Shown here in pieces: positions 7,804 through 15,249 of a stretch of 15,344 nucleotides of DNA; position 1 is the first letter of the stretch, and every line of letters begins with the position of its first letter. This stretch comes from UBA6624 sp964517115 [NCBI: uncultured bacterium] (GTDB taxonomy: Bacteria; UBP7; UBA6624), in assembly GCA_964517115.1 (NCBI GenBank), contig CAZFBE010000022.1, positions 1 through 15,344 of the forward strand. The letters run 5' to 3'. Both the position numbers and the translations under genes were made by a program. The notes below the pieces were generated by a model. The model was not told where the DNA came from. It saw only the letters and a list, made by a program, of their open reading frames with translations, and did no database searches.

Positions 7804-8961
7804 ATGAACAAAGTGAAGGATTCTTCAATTGTTTTTATCAATGACGTCAAAAAATTTCTAGAAATGATGGAATTTATAGAAATGTTTGAAGAAATATCCA
7901 TAGACATGGAGGCTGATGGATTTTATGCATATAAAGCAATACCATGCCTATGGCAGTTGTGTGTCGAGGATGATGTTAAGAAATATGTTTTTTTAGTTGA
8001 TCCAATTTCCTGGAATGGAAATGGCTTATTGCCCATGGATCAGCTTTTTGGAAATCAGAATATCTCAAAATTATTTCATGGTTCAGAATATGACTTCCAA
8101 ATGATTTACGAAACCTATAACATCATTCCAAAAAATGTTGAAGACACAAAGATAGCGGCGGATTTGCTTGGCTGCGAATCACCGGGTCTTGATAATTTGT
8201 TACGAGATTATCTAGGTATAGATATTAAAAAAACTAAAAAACTACAGAGAGCCAATTGGGCAAAAAGACCTTTAAGTGAAAAGTTAATCAATTATGCTGC
8301 ACTTGACGTGCTTCATTTGGCAGATTTGAGAAACGAACTTTTAAAAAACCTTGAAGAGAAAAAAAGATCAGAATGGTATTTCGAAGAATGTCTTATTTAC
8401 CAGAATTCGATACCTCCAATTCCAGAAGAAATAACAAAGAAAAATGCCCATAAAATCAAAGGCGCAAAAAAACTGAATCGCTCTCAGTTGGCTATTTTGG
8501 AAGCTCTTTTTGAAACCAGGGAAGCGATATGCAAAAAGAGAAATCTTGCCTCTTTTAGGCTTATTGGCAACCAGGAACTTATAGAGATATCAAAAAATTA
8601 CAATGTTTACAAGGATGTTTTTCCAAGAAGGATGGACCGCAGGGTAAAGTCAAAATTTATTAGATCAATAAAATCTTTAGAAAAGAAAAAAGAATCTCTG
8701 CCGGTTTTTTCTCCCCCTAAAAAGAAAAAATACAAAAAAGGACCTGAGAATTTAACAAAAATTTTAAGGGATTTGAGGTTGAAAAAAAGTGAAAAGATAA
8801 AAATTCTTCCAGGGATACTTTTGCCGGCAAGGGTTTTAAATGCAGTAGCTATAGAGAGACCAAAAACCCTAAATGATCTATACAGAATTGAGGGTATGAG
8901 AAAGTGGCAAATTGAAATACTCGGTCAAGATTTGATTGAAGGTATATCTAATATAAGATGA
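7804..8961 (+). CDS. rnd: Ribonuclease D (DEDDy 3'-5' exoribonuclease with two HRDC-like domains)
   Basis: Cytoplasmic 3'-5' exoribonuclease, known in E. coli for trimming tRNA 3' ends and other stable RNAs. The 385-residue length matches E. coli RNase D (about 375). Exo I is SIDMEADGF with Asp34 and Glu36; Exo II is FHGSEYDFQM with Asp97; Exo III is NYAALDVLHL with Tyr164 and Asp168, the DEDDy signature. An HRDC domain follows (about 222-295, LNRSQLAILEALFETREAIC). A Lys-rich linker (about 293-313) leads to a second HRDC-like domain (about 315-382, containing PKTLNDLYRIEGMRKWQIE). No SD precedes the ATG. A TATAAT hexamer overlaps the start codon (7800-7805) and cannot be its promoter. It heads the plus-strand run, with gcdH 31 bp downstream. 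Confidence 0.92.
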   Translation: MNKVKDSSIVFINDVKKFLEMMEFIEMFEEISIDMEADGFYAYKAIPCLWQLCVEDDVKKYVFLVDPISWNGNGLLPMDQLFGNQNISKLFHGSEYDFQMIYETYNIIPKNVEDTKIAADLLGCESPGLDNLLRDYLGIDIKKTKKLQRANWAKRPLSEKLINYAALDVLHLADLRNELLKNLEEKKRSEWYFEECLIYQNSIPPIPEEITKKNAHKIKGAKKLNRSQLAILEALFETREAICKKRNLASFRLIGNQELIEISKNYNVYKDVFPRRMDRRVKSKFIRSIKSLEKKKESLPVFSPPKKKKYKKGPENLTKILRDLRLKKSEKIKILPGILLPARVLNAVAIERPKTLNDLYRIEGMRKWQIEILGQDLIEGISNIR

Positions 8962-8980
8962 ATTTTTAAATCTTATTGGA

Positions 8981-8986
8981 TAGAAT
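8981..8986 (+). promoter_or_regulatory. Candidate -10 box for leaderless gcdH transcription
   Basis: TAGAAT ends six bases before the gcdH ATG at 8993. A start about seven bases after a -10 box would put the first transcribed base on the A of the ATG, the geometry of a leaderless mRNA. Consistent with this, no SD precedes gcdH. The -35 position (around 8958-8963, ATGAAT) is poor. Chance occurrence in AT-rich DNA is a real alternative, because gcdH could be read from the ribonuclease D transcript. Confidence 0.35.
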
Positions 8987-8992
8987 TTCTCT

Positions 8993-10165
8993 ATGCCTTT
9001 AGGAGCACCAGATTTTTTTCAATTAGACAGCCAGTTATCTTCAATAGAGAAAGGGGTCAGAAGTGCTGCGAGGGCCTTCGTTGAGAAAGAAGTAAACCCC
9101 ATAATTTCAGATTGCTACATCAAAGGAGAGTTTCCATTAGATTTGATTCCCAAAATTGCTGCTAAGGGTTTTTTGGGTCCAACTTTACCAAAGAAATACG
9201 GAGGCATGGAATTAAACCATGTTGCTTATGGTTTAATGCTTCATGAGCTTGAGGCAGGAGATTCTGGAATTAGGTCTTTCGTTTCTGTTCAAGGAGCATT
9301 ATGCATGTACCCGATTTATCGTTATGGGACAGAGGATCAAAAATTAAGATGGTTACCAAAAATGGCAAAAGGGGAGCTTGTTGGGTGTTTTGGCCTGACT
9401 GAACCAAATGCTGGGAGTGATCCCGGAAGAATGTCGACAACGGCAACAAGAAAAGGGGATTCTTGGGAATTAACCGGAAGAAAAATGTGGATTACAAATG
9501 GGTCTATAGCTGATTTGGCAGTTGTTTGGGCCAAAGATTCTTCTTCAGGTGAAGTTTTAGGCTTTGTTGTCGAAAAAGGGATGAAGGGTTTCAGTGCTCC
9601 GGAAATAGAAGGGAAACTCTCCTTGAGAGCAAGTCGCACTAGTGAGTTGATTTTAGACAAGGTTCAGGTTCCGGATTCAAACCGTTTACCCGAAGCTAAG
9701 GGTTTAAGTGGCCCTCTTTCATGCCTGAATCAAGCTCGATTCGGGATAGCTTGGGGTACTTTGGGACTAGCAACTGATTGTTATCTTGAAGCATTAAAGT
9801 ATTCAAAAGAAAGAGTTCAATTTGACAAACCAATTGCTCAATTTCAGTTGACTCAGAAAAAATTAGTAGAACTACATAGCGATATATCTTTAGCTCAAAT
9901 AATGATGTTGAGATTTGGCAGGATGAAAGAGGAGGGAGTTCTCAAACATCCTCATGTCTCAATGGCAAAAATGTTCTGTTGCGAACTTGGTTTAAGAGCT
10001 GCAAGAATAGCTCGTTCAATCCTTGGTGGTTCTGGTATCTTGGCTGACTTTCACTGTATGAGGCATTCTCAAAACATGGAAAGTGTATTCACTTATGAAG
10101 GTACACATGAAGTTCATACATTGATTCTTGGAAGAGAGATAACCGATCTAGACGGGTTTGGGTAA
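8993..10165 (+). CDS. gcdH: Glutaryl-CoA dehydrogenase
   Basis: FAD-dependent oxidative decarboxylation of glutaryl-CoA to crotonyl-CoA and CO2 in lysine and tryptophan breakdown, with electrons passed to ETF. The 390 residues match the family along their whole length. Landmarks shared with the mitochondrial enzyme: RSFVSVQGAL with Arg94 (the glutaryl-carboxylate contact), CFGLTEPNAGSDP, WITNGSIADLAVVWA, FVVEKGMKGFSAP, SLRASRTSE, CLNQARFGIAWG and TYEGTHEVHTLILGREIT with catalytic base Glu369. Retention of both Arg94 and the YEGTH segment separates it from ordinary acyl-CoA dehydrogenases. There is no SD before the ATG. Its stop lies three bases before the thyX start. Neither ETF genes nor other lysine-catabolic genes are in the window. 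Confidence 0.93.
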   Translation: MPLGAPDFFQLDSQLSSIEKGVRSAARAFVEKEVNPIISDCYIKGEFPLDLIPKIAAKGFLGPTLPKKYGGMELNHVAYGLMLHELEAGDSGIRSFVSVQGALCMYPIYRYGTEDQKLRWLPKMAKGELVGCFGLTEPNAGSDPGRMSTTATRKGDSWELTGRKMWITNGSIADLAVVWAKDSSSGEVLGFVVEKGMKGFSAPEIEGKLSLRASRTSELILDKVQVPDSNRLPEAKGLSGPLSCLNQARFGIAWGTLGLATDCYLEALKYSKERVQFDKPIAQFQLTQKKLVELHSDISLAQIMMLRFGRMKEEGVLKHPHVSMAKMFCCELGLRAARIARSILGGSGILADFHCMRHSQNMESVFTYEGTHEVHTLILGREITDLDGFG

Positions 10166-10168
10166 GGC

Positions 10169-10876
10169 ATGAGCACGATAAGAAAAGAGGTTTTGGATAA
10201 AGGTTTTATTGAGGTTGTTGACCATTTAGGTTCAGATCTTACGGTCGTCAATTCAGCAAGAGTCTCTTTTGGAAAAAGAAAAACCACTTTCGATGCTGCA
10301 GATAGAGGTTTGGTTAAATACCTCGCTGCTCACAAGCATTACTCTCCTTTTCGCCACATGTTTGTTCAGTTCCATATCAAAGCACCAGAGTTTGTCATGC
10401 GTCAATGGTACAAGCATGTTGTAGGTATAGAGACATCTTCCTCCTACCCAACAAAAGATCATGCTTGGAATGAGATAAGTGGAAGATATGTTCCTGTTGA
10501 GGATTTTTATCAGCCTGAAGTGTGGAGAAAGCAATCAGAAGACAACAAGCAAGGAAGTGAAGGTTCTGTAGATGACCCTCAAAAAGCCAAAGAGGTGTTT
10601 GATGAGTTTATGAATTCATCACAAGATTATTATGAAAAACTTTTGAGCTTAGGGGTTGGAAAAGAGCAAGCAAGAATGATCTTGCCTTTAAATCAGTATA
10701 CAGAAATTTATTGGACCGCATCTTTTCAAGCGATAATGAATTTTTTGGATTTAAGGGACGAGAAAACAGCTCAATGGGAAATTCAAGAGTATGCTAGAGC
10801 AATAAAAGAGGTTATGTTTGAGATTTTCCCAGAAACAACAAAAATATGGAACGAAGTTCACTGGGATAAAGCTTAA
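10169..10876 (+). CDS. thyX: Flavin-dependent thymidylate synthase ThyX
   Basis: Makes dTMP from dUMP using methylenetetrahydrofolate, with FAD and NADPH as reductants. Length is 235 aa. The N-terminal part has SARVSFGK and HKHYSPFRHMFVQFHIKAP. The ThyX signature RHRxxSxNExSxRY is present in a variant form: RQWYKHVVG (78-86), an insertion of about 13 residues, then WNEISGRY (100-107). RHR is thus replaced by KHV. I recall this longer arrangement from a recognised ThyX subgroup, so it is not decay. The C-terminal region EQARMILPLNQYTE and FLDLRDEKTAQWEIQEYA supplies the usual dUMP/FAD-binding segment. It starts three bases after the gcdH stop, and the EamA gene follows by six bases. Presence of ThyX suggests, but does not prove, that ThyA is absent. 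Confidence 0.92.
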   Translation: MSTIRKEVLDKGFIEVVDHLGSDLTVVNSARVSFGKRKTTFDAADRGLVKYLAAHKHYSPFRHMFVQFHIKAPEFVMRQWYKHVVGIETSSSYPTKDHAWNEISGRYVPVEDFYQPEVWRKQSEDNKQGSEGSVDDPQKAKEVFDEFMNSSQDYYEKLLSLGVGKEQARMILPLNQYTEIYWTASFQAIMNFLDLRDEKTAQWEIQEYARAIKEVMFEIFPETTKIWNEVHWDKA

Positions 10877-10882
10877 AAACTT

Positions 10883-11755
10883 TTGAATGAATCTTTAGGA
10901 AATTCCCTTATATTGGTTGGTTGTGCAATATGGGCTGTTGCACTTTCTTTTTTTAAAATTGCTGAAAAGCACATTGATTCATCTCAAATTAATTTAATTA
11001 AAAATTCTGTTGGTTTGATTATTGTATCTATTTGGATGTTTTCAACTGGAGGATGGAATCCTGGAGATGTGAACTTAGCATGGCAGCTTATGTTTGTTTC
11101 AGGTGTGGTTGGAATGGCTGTTGGGGATGTATTTTTTTTATCGGCAATAGGAAAATTAGGAGTTGGGAAAGCTACATCAATGGCGCTTTTGACTCCTGTT
11201 TTGACACTGATTTTGGAATTTTTTCTATTATCCAGAATCCCAAGCCCCGGGTCTTTTTCAGGGATGTTTTTGGTTTTAGTGGGTGTTTTTTATCTCAATG
11301 GCCCTGTAAAGAATGTTTCCAAAGAAGGTTTTAGGCTTGTTTTCTTTGCATGTCTTTTTGTCGCAATTGCTCAAGTTTTGGCAAGATGGTCTTTTGATTT
11401 AAATCCAGATTTAAGCTTAGGGACATCAGCTTTTTTCAGGGTTCTTGGAGGGGTTTTGGGGATGGTTGTCATTATGGGTAAAGGTTTAAAGAGAAAGTAT
11501 CTTTCAGCTATTTCTAAAGGACCTCACTTAAAACCGCTTATGCTGGGTTCATTTTTAGGTACTGGTATAGGCATGTGTATTTATCAAACAGCTTCTAAGC
11601 TAACAACAGCAACACAATTGAGCTTTCTTGGAACTACAACCCCAATATTTGCAATCCCCATTGCGTGGCTGATTGCAAAAGAAGTCCCTGAAAAGCGTGT
11701 TATCGTAGGTGCCTTGATAGCGATAGTAGGAGTTTCTTTGATATTCCTTCTTTAG
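10883..11755 (+). CDS. EamA (DMT superfamily) permease
   Basis: Inner-membrane protein of 290 aa with about ten hydrophobic segments arranged as two EamA repeats (about 5-135 and 150-290), the standard DMT-transporter layout. The first repeat contains GNSLILVGCAIWAVALSFFK and ends PSPGSFSGMFLVLVGVFYL. The second ends PEKRVIVGALIAIVGVSLIF, the usual last-helix signature. The transported metabolite cannot be deduced. A TTG start at 10883 is used because the nearby ATG at 10887 is out of frame; TTG at 10913 is an alternative that would cut into the first helix. It is the last gene of the plus-strand run, and its stop overlaps the stop of the convergent M61 gene by four bases. Confidence 0.85.
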   Translation: MNESLGNSLILVGCAIWAVALSFFKIAEKHIDSSQINLIKNSVGLIIVSIWMFSTGGWNPGDVNLAWQLMFVSGVVGMAVGDVFFLSAIGKLGVGKATSMALLTPVLTLILEFFLLSRIPSPGSFSGMFLVLVGVFYLNGPVKNVSKEGFRLVFFACLFVAIAQVLARWSFDLNPDLSLGTSAFFRVLGGVLGMVVIMGKGLKRKYLSAISKGPHLKPLMLGSFLGTGIGMCIYQTASKLTTATQLSFLGTTTPIFAIPIAWLIAKEVPEKRVIVGALIAIVGVSLIFLL

Positions 11756-13830
11756 TCGGGATTTTTCAATTGTTCAGAATCGGTTTTGACCTTTGTTAAG
11801 TTAATGGTTTTCTCCAGGACCTTCTTGTCTCTAATTATCGTTATTGTGATTTGATTAGTTTTTTTGATAATTTTTTCAAATTCTTTTCTAATCGCTTTTC
11901 TGCCGTTTATTGTGATGATTTCATCATTTTGTTTCAAGTCCCAATTTTTTGCTTCTCCAGATAAGGCCTTGATCCGAAGGGGCCAATCCCAATTACCATT
12001 CTTGGTGAACTCTATGCCGATGTCGGAATGTACAAGCTCTTCATAATCGTCTTCATTTAAGCTGATTTCTTTTTCTCCGTCGATTCTTAACCAATCATTT
12101 GCCCATTCTCTTTCTTCTGTGTTTTCTTCAGGGAGTTTTATTGATATGTCCCATGTTTTCCTTGTTGTTGGAAGAAAGCTTGTTTTGAAAATATTGTCGT
12201 TCCTGATATATGTTATGGGTGTTTTTAGCTCAAGGTCTTTCAAGTCTTTTTTTGTGATTTTTCCTATGTTCAGATAAATGATTTCATCATTTATTGCGAG
12301 TCCAGATTTTGCTGCTGGACCATCAGGATAAACATGAGTCACCTTCAAAGGCCATGAGCCTGATGTTTCCATGCCCAATTCAGCATTTTCATTTGAATTT
12401 GCTTCAAGATCAACTAAGCTCCAATCCCAATTTTCTAATGGCAATGGATCGGAACCTCTTATCCATTTGTCGAAAAATTCTTCCCAGCCATCATCTCCTT
12501 CAGTGCTGTTTTCAAGCCATTGCACTAAATCCTCTTCAGTGAATCCTGGACCCTTGTCATCATCCCACTTCTCTTTATAAAGCCATTTCATCATTTGGTC
12601 TACTGAAACTTTATTTTTGCTATCATGTCTTAATTTTGAATCCATAAAAAAACCAAGCATTTCCCCACTTGTGTAATAAGAGACATTTCTTTGTTCTCTA
12701 GCGGTACCGCTTCCAATCCACGAGTCATATGATGAAAGTGCTGCGCTTGTGTTTGGGTATCCGCGACTATTTGCAATGGATTTTACTTTTCCTTCCATGT
12801 GACTCAAATAATCTTCAATTGAAATATTTCCACCTCTTGCCATTGTCAAGGTTCCAAAATAACTGGTAAAGCCTTCACTCACCCAAAGCAGTGTTGTTGG
12901 TTTTGCTTCCGAATAACTGTAAGGAACCATTTCTGAAGGTCTTATTCTTTTTACATTCCATGCATGAAAAAGTTCATGGCTTGAAACACTGATTAGCCAC
13001 CAGTAGCTTGAAATATCACGATCAAAAATGCTTGTGCTGAAATAAGTTGTTGTTGAGTATCTGTGTTCAAGCCCTCCGCCACCACCGGGAAAAAGAAGGA
13101 ACCAGTAGTCTTTGAGGTCCCCGGGAGTGCCGCCAAATATTTCACATTGGGCATCGGTGAATTTTTTGAAATCTTTTGCAAAATCAAAAACACTTAAGTC
13201 ATAAGGTCCCCCTTCTCCTGAAAAAATGATATGAAAGGTTGCACCATGGCTTTCATAGGTAAGCTCTTGGTAGTCGGATATTTCAAATGGACTGTCATAA
13301 AGCCTGTGTGCATTTTTTGCACAATAATTTTCTTCATCGTCTATTTTATTTTTTATGCTTTTTGTCTTTTCACACTTTTCCAAACTGACTGCAACTTTCC
13401 AATTGGAAGGCATGCCTTTAAGTGTTATTTTGTGTGGAGAATCAAGGTTGTCATTATGGATCATCATGAAGTCAGAAGGGTGGAAGTAGAGATGTTCAGG
13501 ATTAAATTCAGACCCTGTTGCTCCTGGACTTGCCAGATGAGCTTTGTATTTAATAACAATGGTTCCGTCTGGGCTTTCCACCGTCCAATCTGATGATTTC
13601 GTTTTTCTTATTTTCAGTTTTTTCCCATTTACATCTTCTGCTGTGACATTTTGTATGAATTGGGCGGGCATATCTGCTTCATAATGTCCCGTAGTCCATA
13701 TGGGAATTGAAAATGTTGGGTTTTCTCCAGCGTTTTCAGCAACAATAGTTACATCCAATAGAGAATCTGCAGGATTTGACATATCCAATGTATGCCATAA
13801 GGGTATTAGCGCAAGTATTAGTTTAATCAT
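11752..13830 (-). CDS. M61-family metallopeptidase (glycyl-aminopeptidase-like) with two PDZ-like domains
   Basis: Zinc peptidase of 692 aa. The N-terminal M61 beta domain (about 24-210) contains SIPIWTTGHYEADM. The catalytic domain has GGGGGLEHRYST (about 249-260), then HELFHAWNVKRIRP with HExxH at 285-289 (catalytic Glu286), and WVSEGFTSYFG with Glu319 as likely third zinc ligand. The C-terminus holds a PDZ domain (about 485-545, HVYPDGPAAKSGLAINDEII) and a second PDZ-like region (about 602-675, WDLKQNDEIITINGRKAI); family members usually have one. A short hydrophobic N-terminus (LILALIPLW) may be a signal peptide, but it is weak. The family releases N-terminal Gly/Ala or processes peptides. 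The ATG overlaps the GH109 gene's TGA (ATGA), so translation is coupled. The 3' end overlaps the EamA stop. Confidence 0.92.
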   Translation of the reverse strand: MIKLILALIPLWHTLDMSNPADSLLDVTIVAENAGENPTFSIPIWTTGHYEADMPAQFIQNVTAEDVNGKKLKIRKTKSSDWTVESPDGTIVIKYKAHLASPGATGSEFNPEHLYFHPSDFMMIHNDNLDSPHKITLKGMPSNWKVAVSLEKCEKTKSIKNKIDDEENYCAKNAHRLYDSPFEISDYQELTYESHGATFHIIFSGEGGPYDLSVFDFAKDFKKFTDAQCEIFGGTPGDLKDYWFLLFPGGGGGLEHRYSTTTYFSTSIFDRDISSYWWLISVSSHELFHAWNVKRIRPSEMVPYSYSEAKPTTLLWVSEGFTSYFGTLTMARGGNISIEDYLSHMEGKVKSIANSRGYPNTSAALSSYDSWIGSGTAREQRNVSYYTSGEMLGFFMDSKLRHDSKNKVSVDQMMKWLYKEKWDDDKGPGFTEEDLVQWLENSTEGDDGWEEFFDKWIRGSDPLPLENWDWSLVDLEANSNENAELGMETSGSWPLKVTHVYPDGPAAKSGLAINDEIIYLNIGKITKKDLKDLELKTPITYIRNDNIFKTSFLPTTRKTWDISIKLPEENTEEREWANDWLRIDGEKEISLNEDDYEELVHSDIGIEFTKNGNWDWPLRIKALSGEAKNWDLKQNDEIITINGRKAIRKEFEKIIKKTNQITITIIRDKKVLEKTINLTKVKTDSEQLKNPD

Positions 13831-15191
13831 ATTATGAACTCACCCCTTGTTTTCCATTCCCCTCTAGTAAAGTCAGGGAATTCTGCAGGCTCAGAACCAT
13901 TTTCAACTGAAAGGACACTTAGTGGAAATGGTGCACTCCAGGCTGCGCCATCATAGACATCCATATCCACCTTTCTTCCTTCAAGCAATGATGTCATCAT
14001 TCTGTAGTTCATTACAAAATCCATTCCCCCGTGTCCACCAGATTTTCGTGCGATTTCGCCAATCTTCTTCCACAACGGATGTTCAAATTGTTTTTTTACT
14101 GGATCAAGATCAGAGCCCTTTTTCCAGGAGTGACCTCCTTCCTGTCCATCAAGATAAAGTCGTGCAGGGTAGTCGCAAAATGTTCCCTTTGTTCCAGAAA
14201 CCATATTGATCCTTGAGTAAGGTCTTGGACTAACGGTATCATGTTGCAACATGATTGTTTTCCCTTTGTTTGTTTTGATAATGCTTGTATTCATGTCTCC
14301 ACGAACATATTTTTCATTTTTTGCGGGATGTCCTGCTGGGAGTTTTTCCTTTGCCCATTTTGACATTCCAAATTCTGGAGAACTCATTGAGACCATGTAT
14401 TCAAATTTATCTCCATAATTGATATTCATGTATTGTGCGACAGGCCCTAATCCGTGTGTTGGGTAAAAGTTCCCATCTGCTTGTGTGTACCATTTTCTTC
14501 TCCAATGGTCTTCATAATATGTATCATGAAAAAGAAGCTCTCTCAAGTCATGGATGTAAGCGCATTCAGCATGTGTTAAATCTCCAAATTCACCTTTTCT
14601 AACCATGTTTAGAATCATCATTTCCCAGTAGTTGTAGCAGCAGTTTTCGAGCATGACGCAGAAACGCTGTGTTTTTTCTGAAATGTTCACCATGTCCCAG
14701 CATTCTTTTATTGATGTCCCCATGGGAACTTCAAGGGCTGTATGTTTTCCATTTTCCATTGCGCAAATTGCCATTGGCGCATGCCATATCCAATTGGTTG
14801 CTATATAAACAATGTCAATATCATCTTGCCTACAAAGATTTTCAAAATCAGATTCACCATTTGAATATATCCTCGGTTTTTTATGCCCTTTATCAGTTAC
14901 TCTTTTTGCAGCCCTGTCTGCTTTTCCTTTGACCTTGTCGCAAAGTGCAACAATTTTTACTTTATTTATATCTAAAAGATTTCCAACATGGCCAGAACCT
15001 CTGTTCCCCAAACCAATAACTCCAACTCTGACCTCATCTAGTGGAGCAAATTTTTTATTTATCATGGACTTGCCAACCCTCAAAGGATTTTTATTTTTTG
15101 AATCCAAAGAATATCTCTTTTTCATCTGCGGTATACCAATAAAACCCAGAGAGCCGAGAAGCTTGATTAAAGATCTTCTAGAAAAATTCAT
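13827..15191 (-). CDS. GH109-like Gfo/Idh/MocA oxidoreductase, Tat-exported
   Basis: Resembles NAD-dependent alpha-N-acetylgalactosaminidases of family GH109, which use bound NAD in an oxidation-elimination mechanism. Length is 454 aa. SRRSLIK at 4-10 plus a hydrophobic stretch (LLGSLGFIGI) forms a Tat signal, suited to a protein exported with its cofactor folded in. The Rossmann motif is VIGLGNRG (58-65). Residues I recall as active-site positions are present: LEVPMG (Glu154), LENCCYNYW (Tyr186), YPTHGLGP (Tyr243, His246) and RPYS (Tyr325). HPLWKK and GGHGGMD (386-391) are also family hallmarks. The ATG at 15191 is preferred over an upstream in-frame TTG because GGAGG stands six bases before it, the Tat motif follows at once, and the extension would run into purF. 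Substrate could differ from GalNAc. It is the first gene of a pair with M61. Confidence 0.88.
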   Translation of the reverse strand: MNFSRRSLIKLLGSLGFIGIPQMKKRYSLDSKNKNPLRVGKSMINKKFAPLDEVRVGVIGLGNRGSGHVGNLLDINKVKIVALCDKVKGKADRAAKRVTDKGHKKPRIYSNGESDFENLCRQDDIDIVYIATNWIWHAPMAICAMENGKHTALEVPMGTSIKECWDMVNISEKTQRFCVMLENCCYNYWEMMILNMVRKGEFGDLTHAECAYIHDLRELLFHDTYYEDHWRRKWYTQADGNFYPTHGLGPVAQYMNINYGDKFEYMVSMSSPEFGMSKWAKEKLPAGHPAKNEKYVRGDMNTSIIKTNKGKTIMLQHDTVSPRPYSRINMVSGTKGTFCDYPARLYLDGQEGGHSWKKGSDLDPVKKQFEHPLWKKIGEIARKSGGHGGMDFVMNYRMMTSLLEGRKVDMDVYDGAAWSAPFPLSVLSVENGSEPAEFPDFTRGEWKTRGEFII

Positions 15192-15197
15192 AACAAA

Positions 15198-15202
15198 CCT
15201 CC
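15198..15202 (-). promoter_or_regulatory. Strong SD that fixes the GH109 start
   Basis: On the minus strand GGAGG (complement of 15198-15202) is followed by TTTGTT and ATG, a six-base spacer. It selects the start at 15191 over the longer reading frame beginning at 15305. Confidence 0.85.
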
Positions 15203-15203
15203 A

Positions 15204-15222
15204 ATTCAATCGTAGATTGAAT
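15204..15222. promoter_or_regulatory. 8+3+8 inverted repeat between GH109 and purF
   Basis: A perfect palindrome, ATTCAATC-GTA-GATTGAAT, lies in the 58-bp gap between the two divergent start codons. On the GH109 side it abuts the SD by one base, so in that mRNA it would fold next to the ribosome site. On the purF side it lies about 30 bp before the predicted start, covering the -35 region. It could be a repressor operator acting on one or both genes, or a leader hairpin. It does not resemble the E. coli PurR site as I know it. Confidence 0.45.
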
Positions 15223-15233
15223 AATTTAAGTCC

Positions 15234-15239
15234 TAGAAT
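15234..15239 (+). promoter_or_regulatory. Candidate -10 box for purF
   Basis: TAGAAT, the same hexamer as before gcdH, ends ten bases before the purF ATG. Predicted initiation near 15246 would leave a leader of only a few bases. No SD is visible. No convincing -35 at 16-18 bp spacing is seen; that region overlaps the palindrome at 15204-15222. Confidence 0.35.
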
Positions 15240-15249
15240 TGTAAGTTCT

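Noticed and set aside
7800-7805. TATAAT as a -10 box for ribonuclease D
   Set aside because: It overlaps the ATG, so transcription would begin inside the gene and lose residues needed for the exonuclease fold before Exo I.
13231-13593. 120-codon plus-strand frame rich in Phe, Ile and Cys
   Set aside because: It is the complement of the M61 N-terminal domain. The hydrophobic look follows from Lys/Glu/Asn/Asp codons on the coding strand and is not evidence of a membrane protein.
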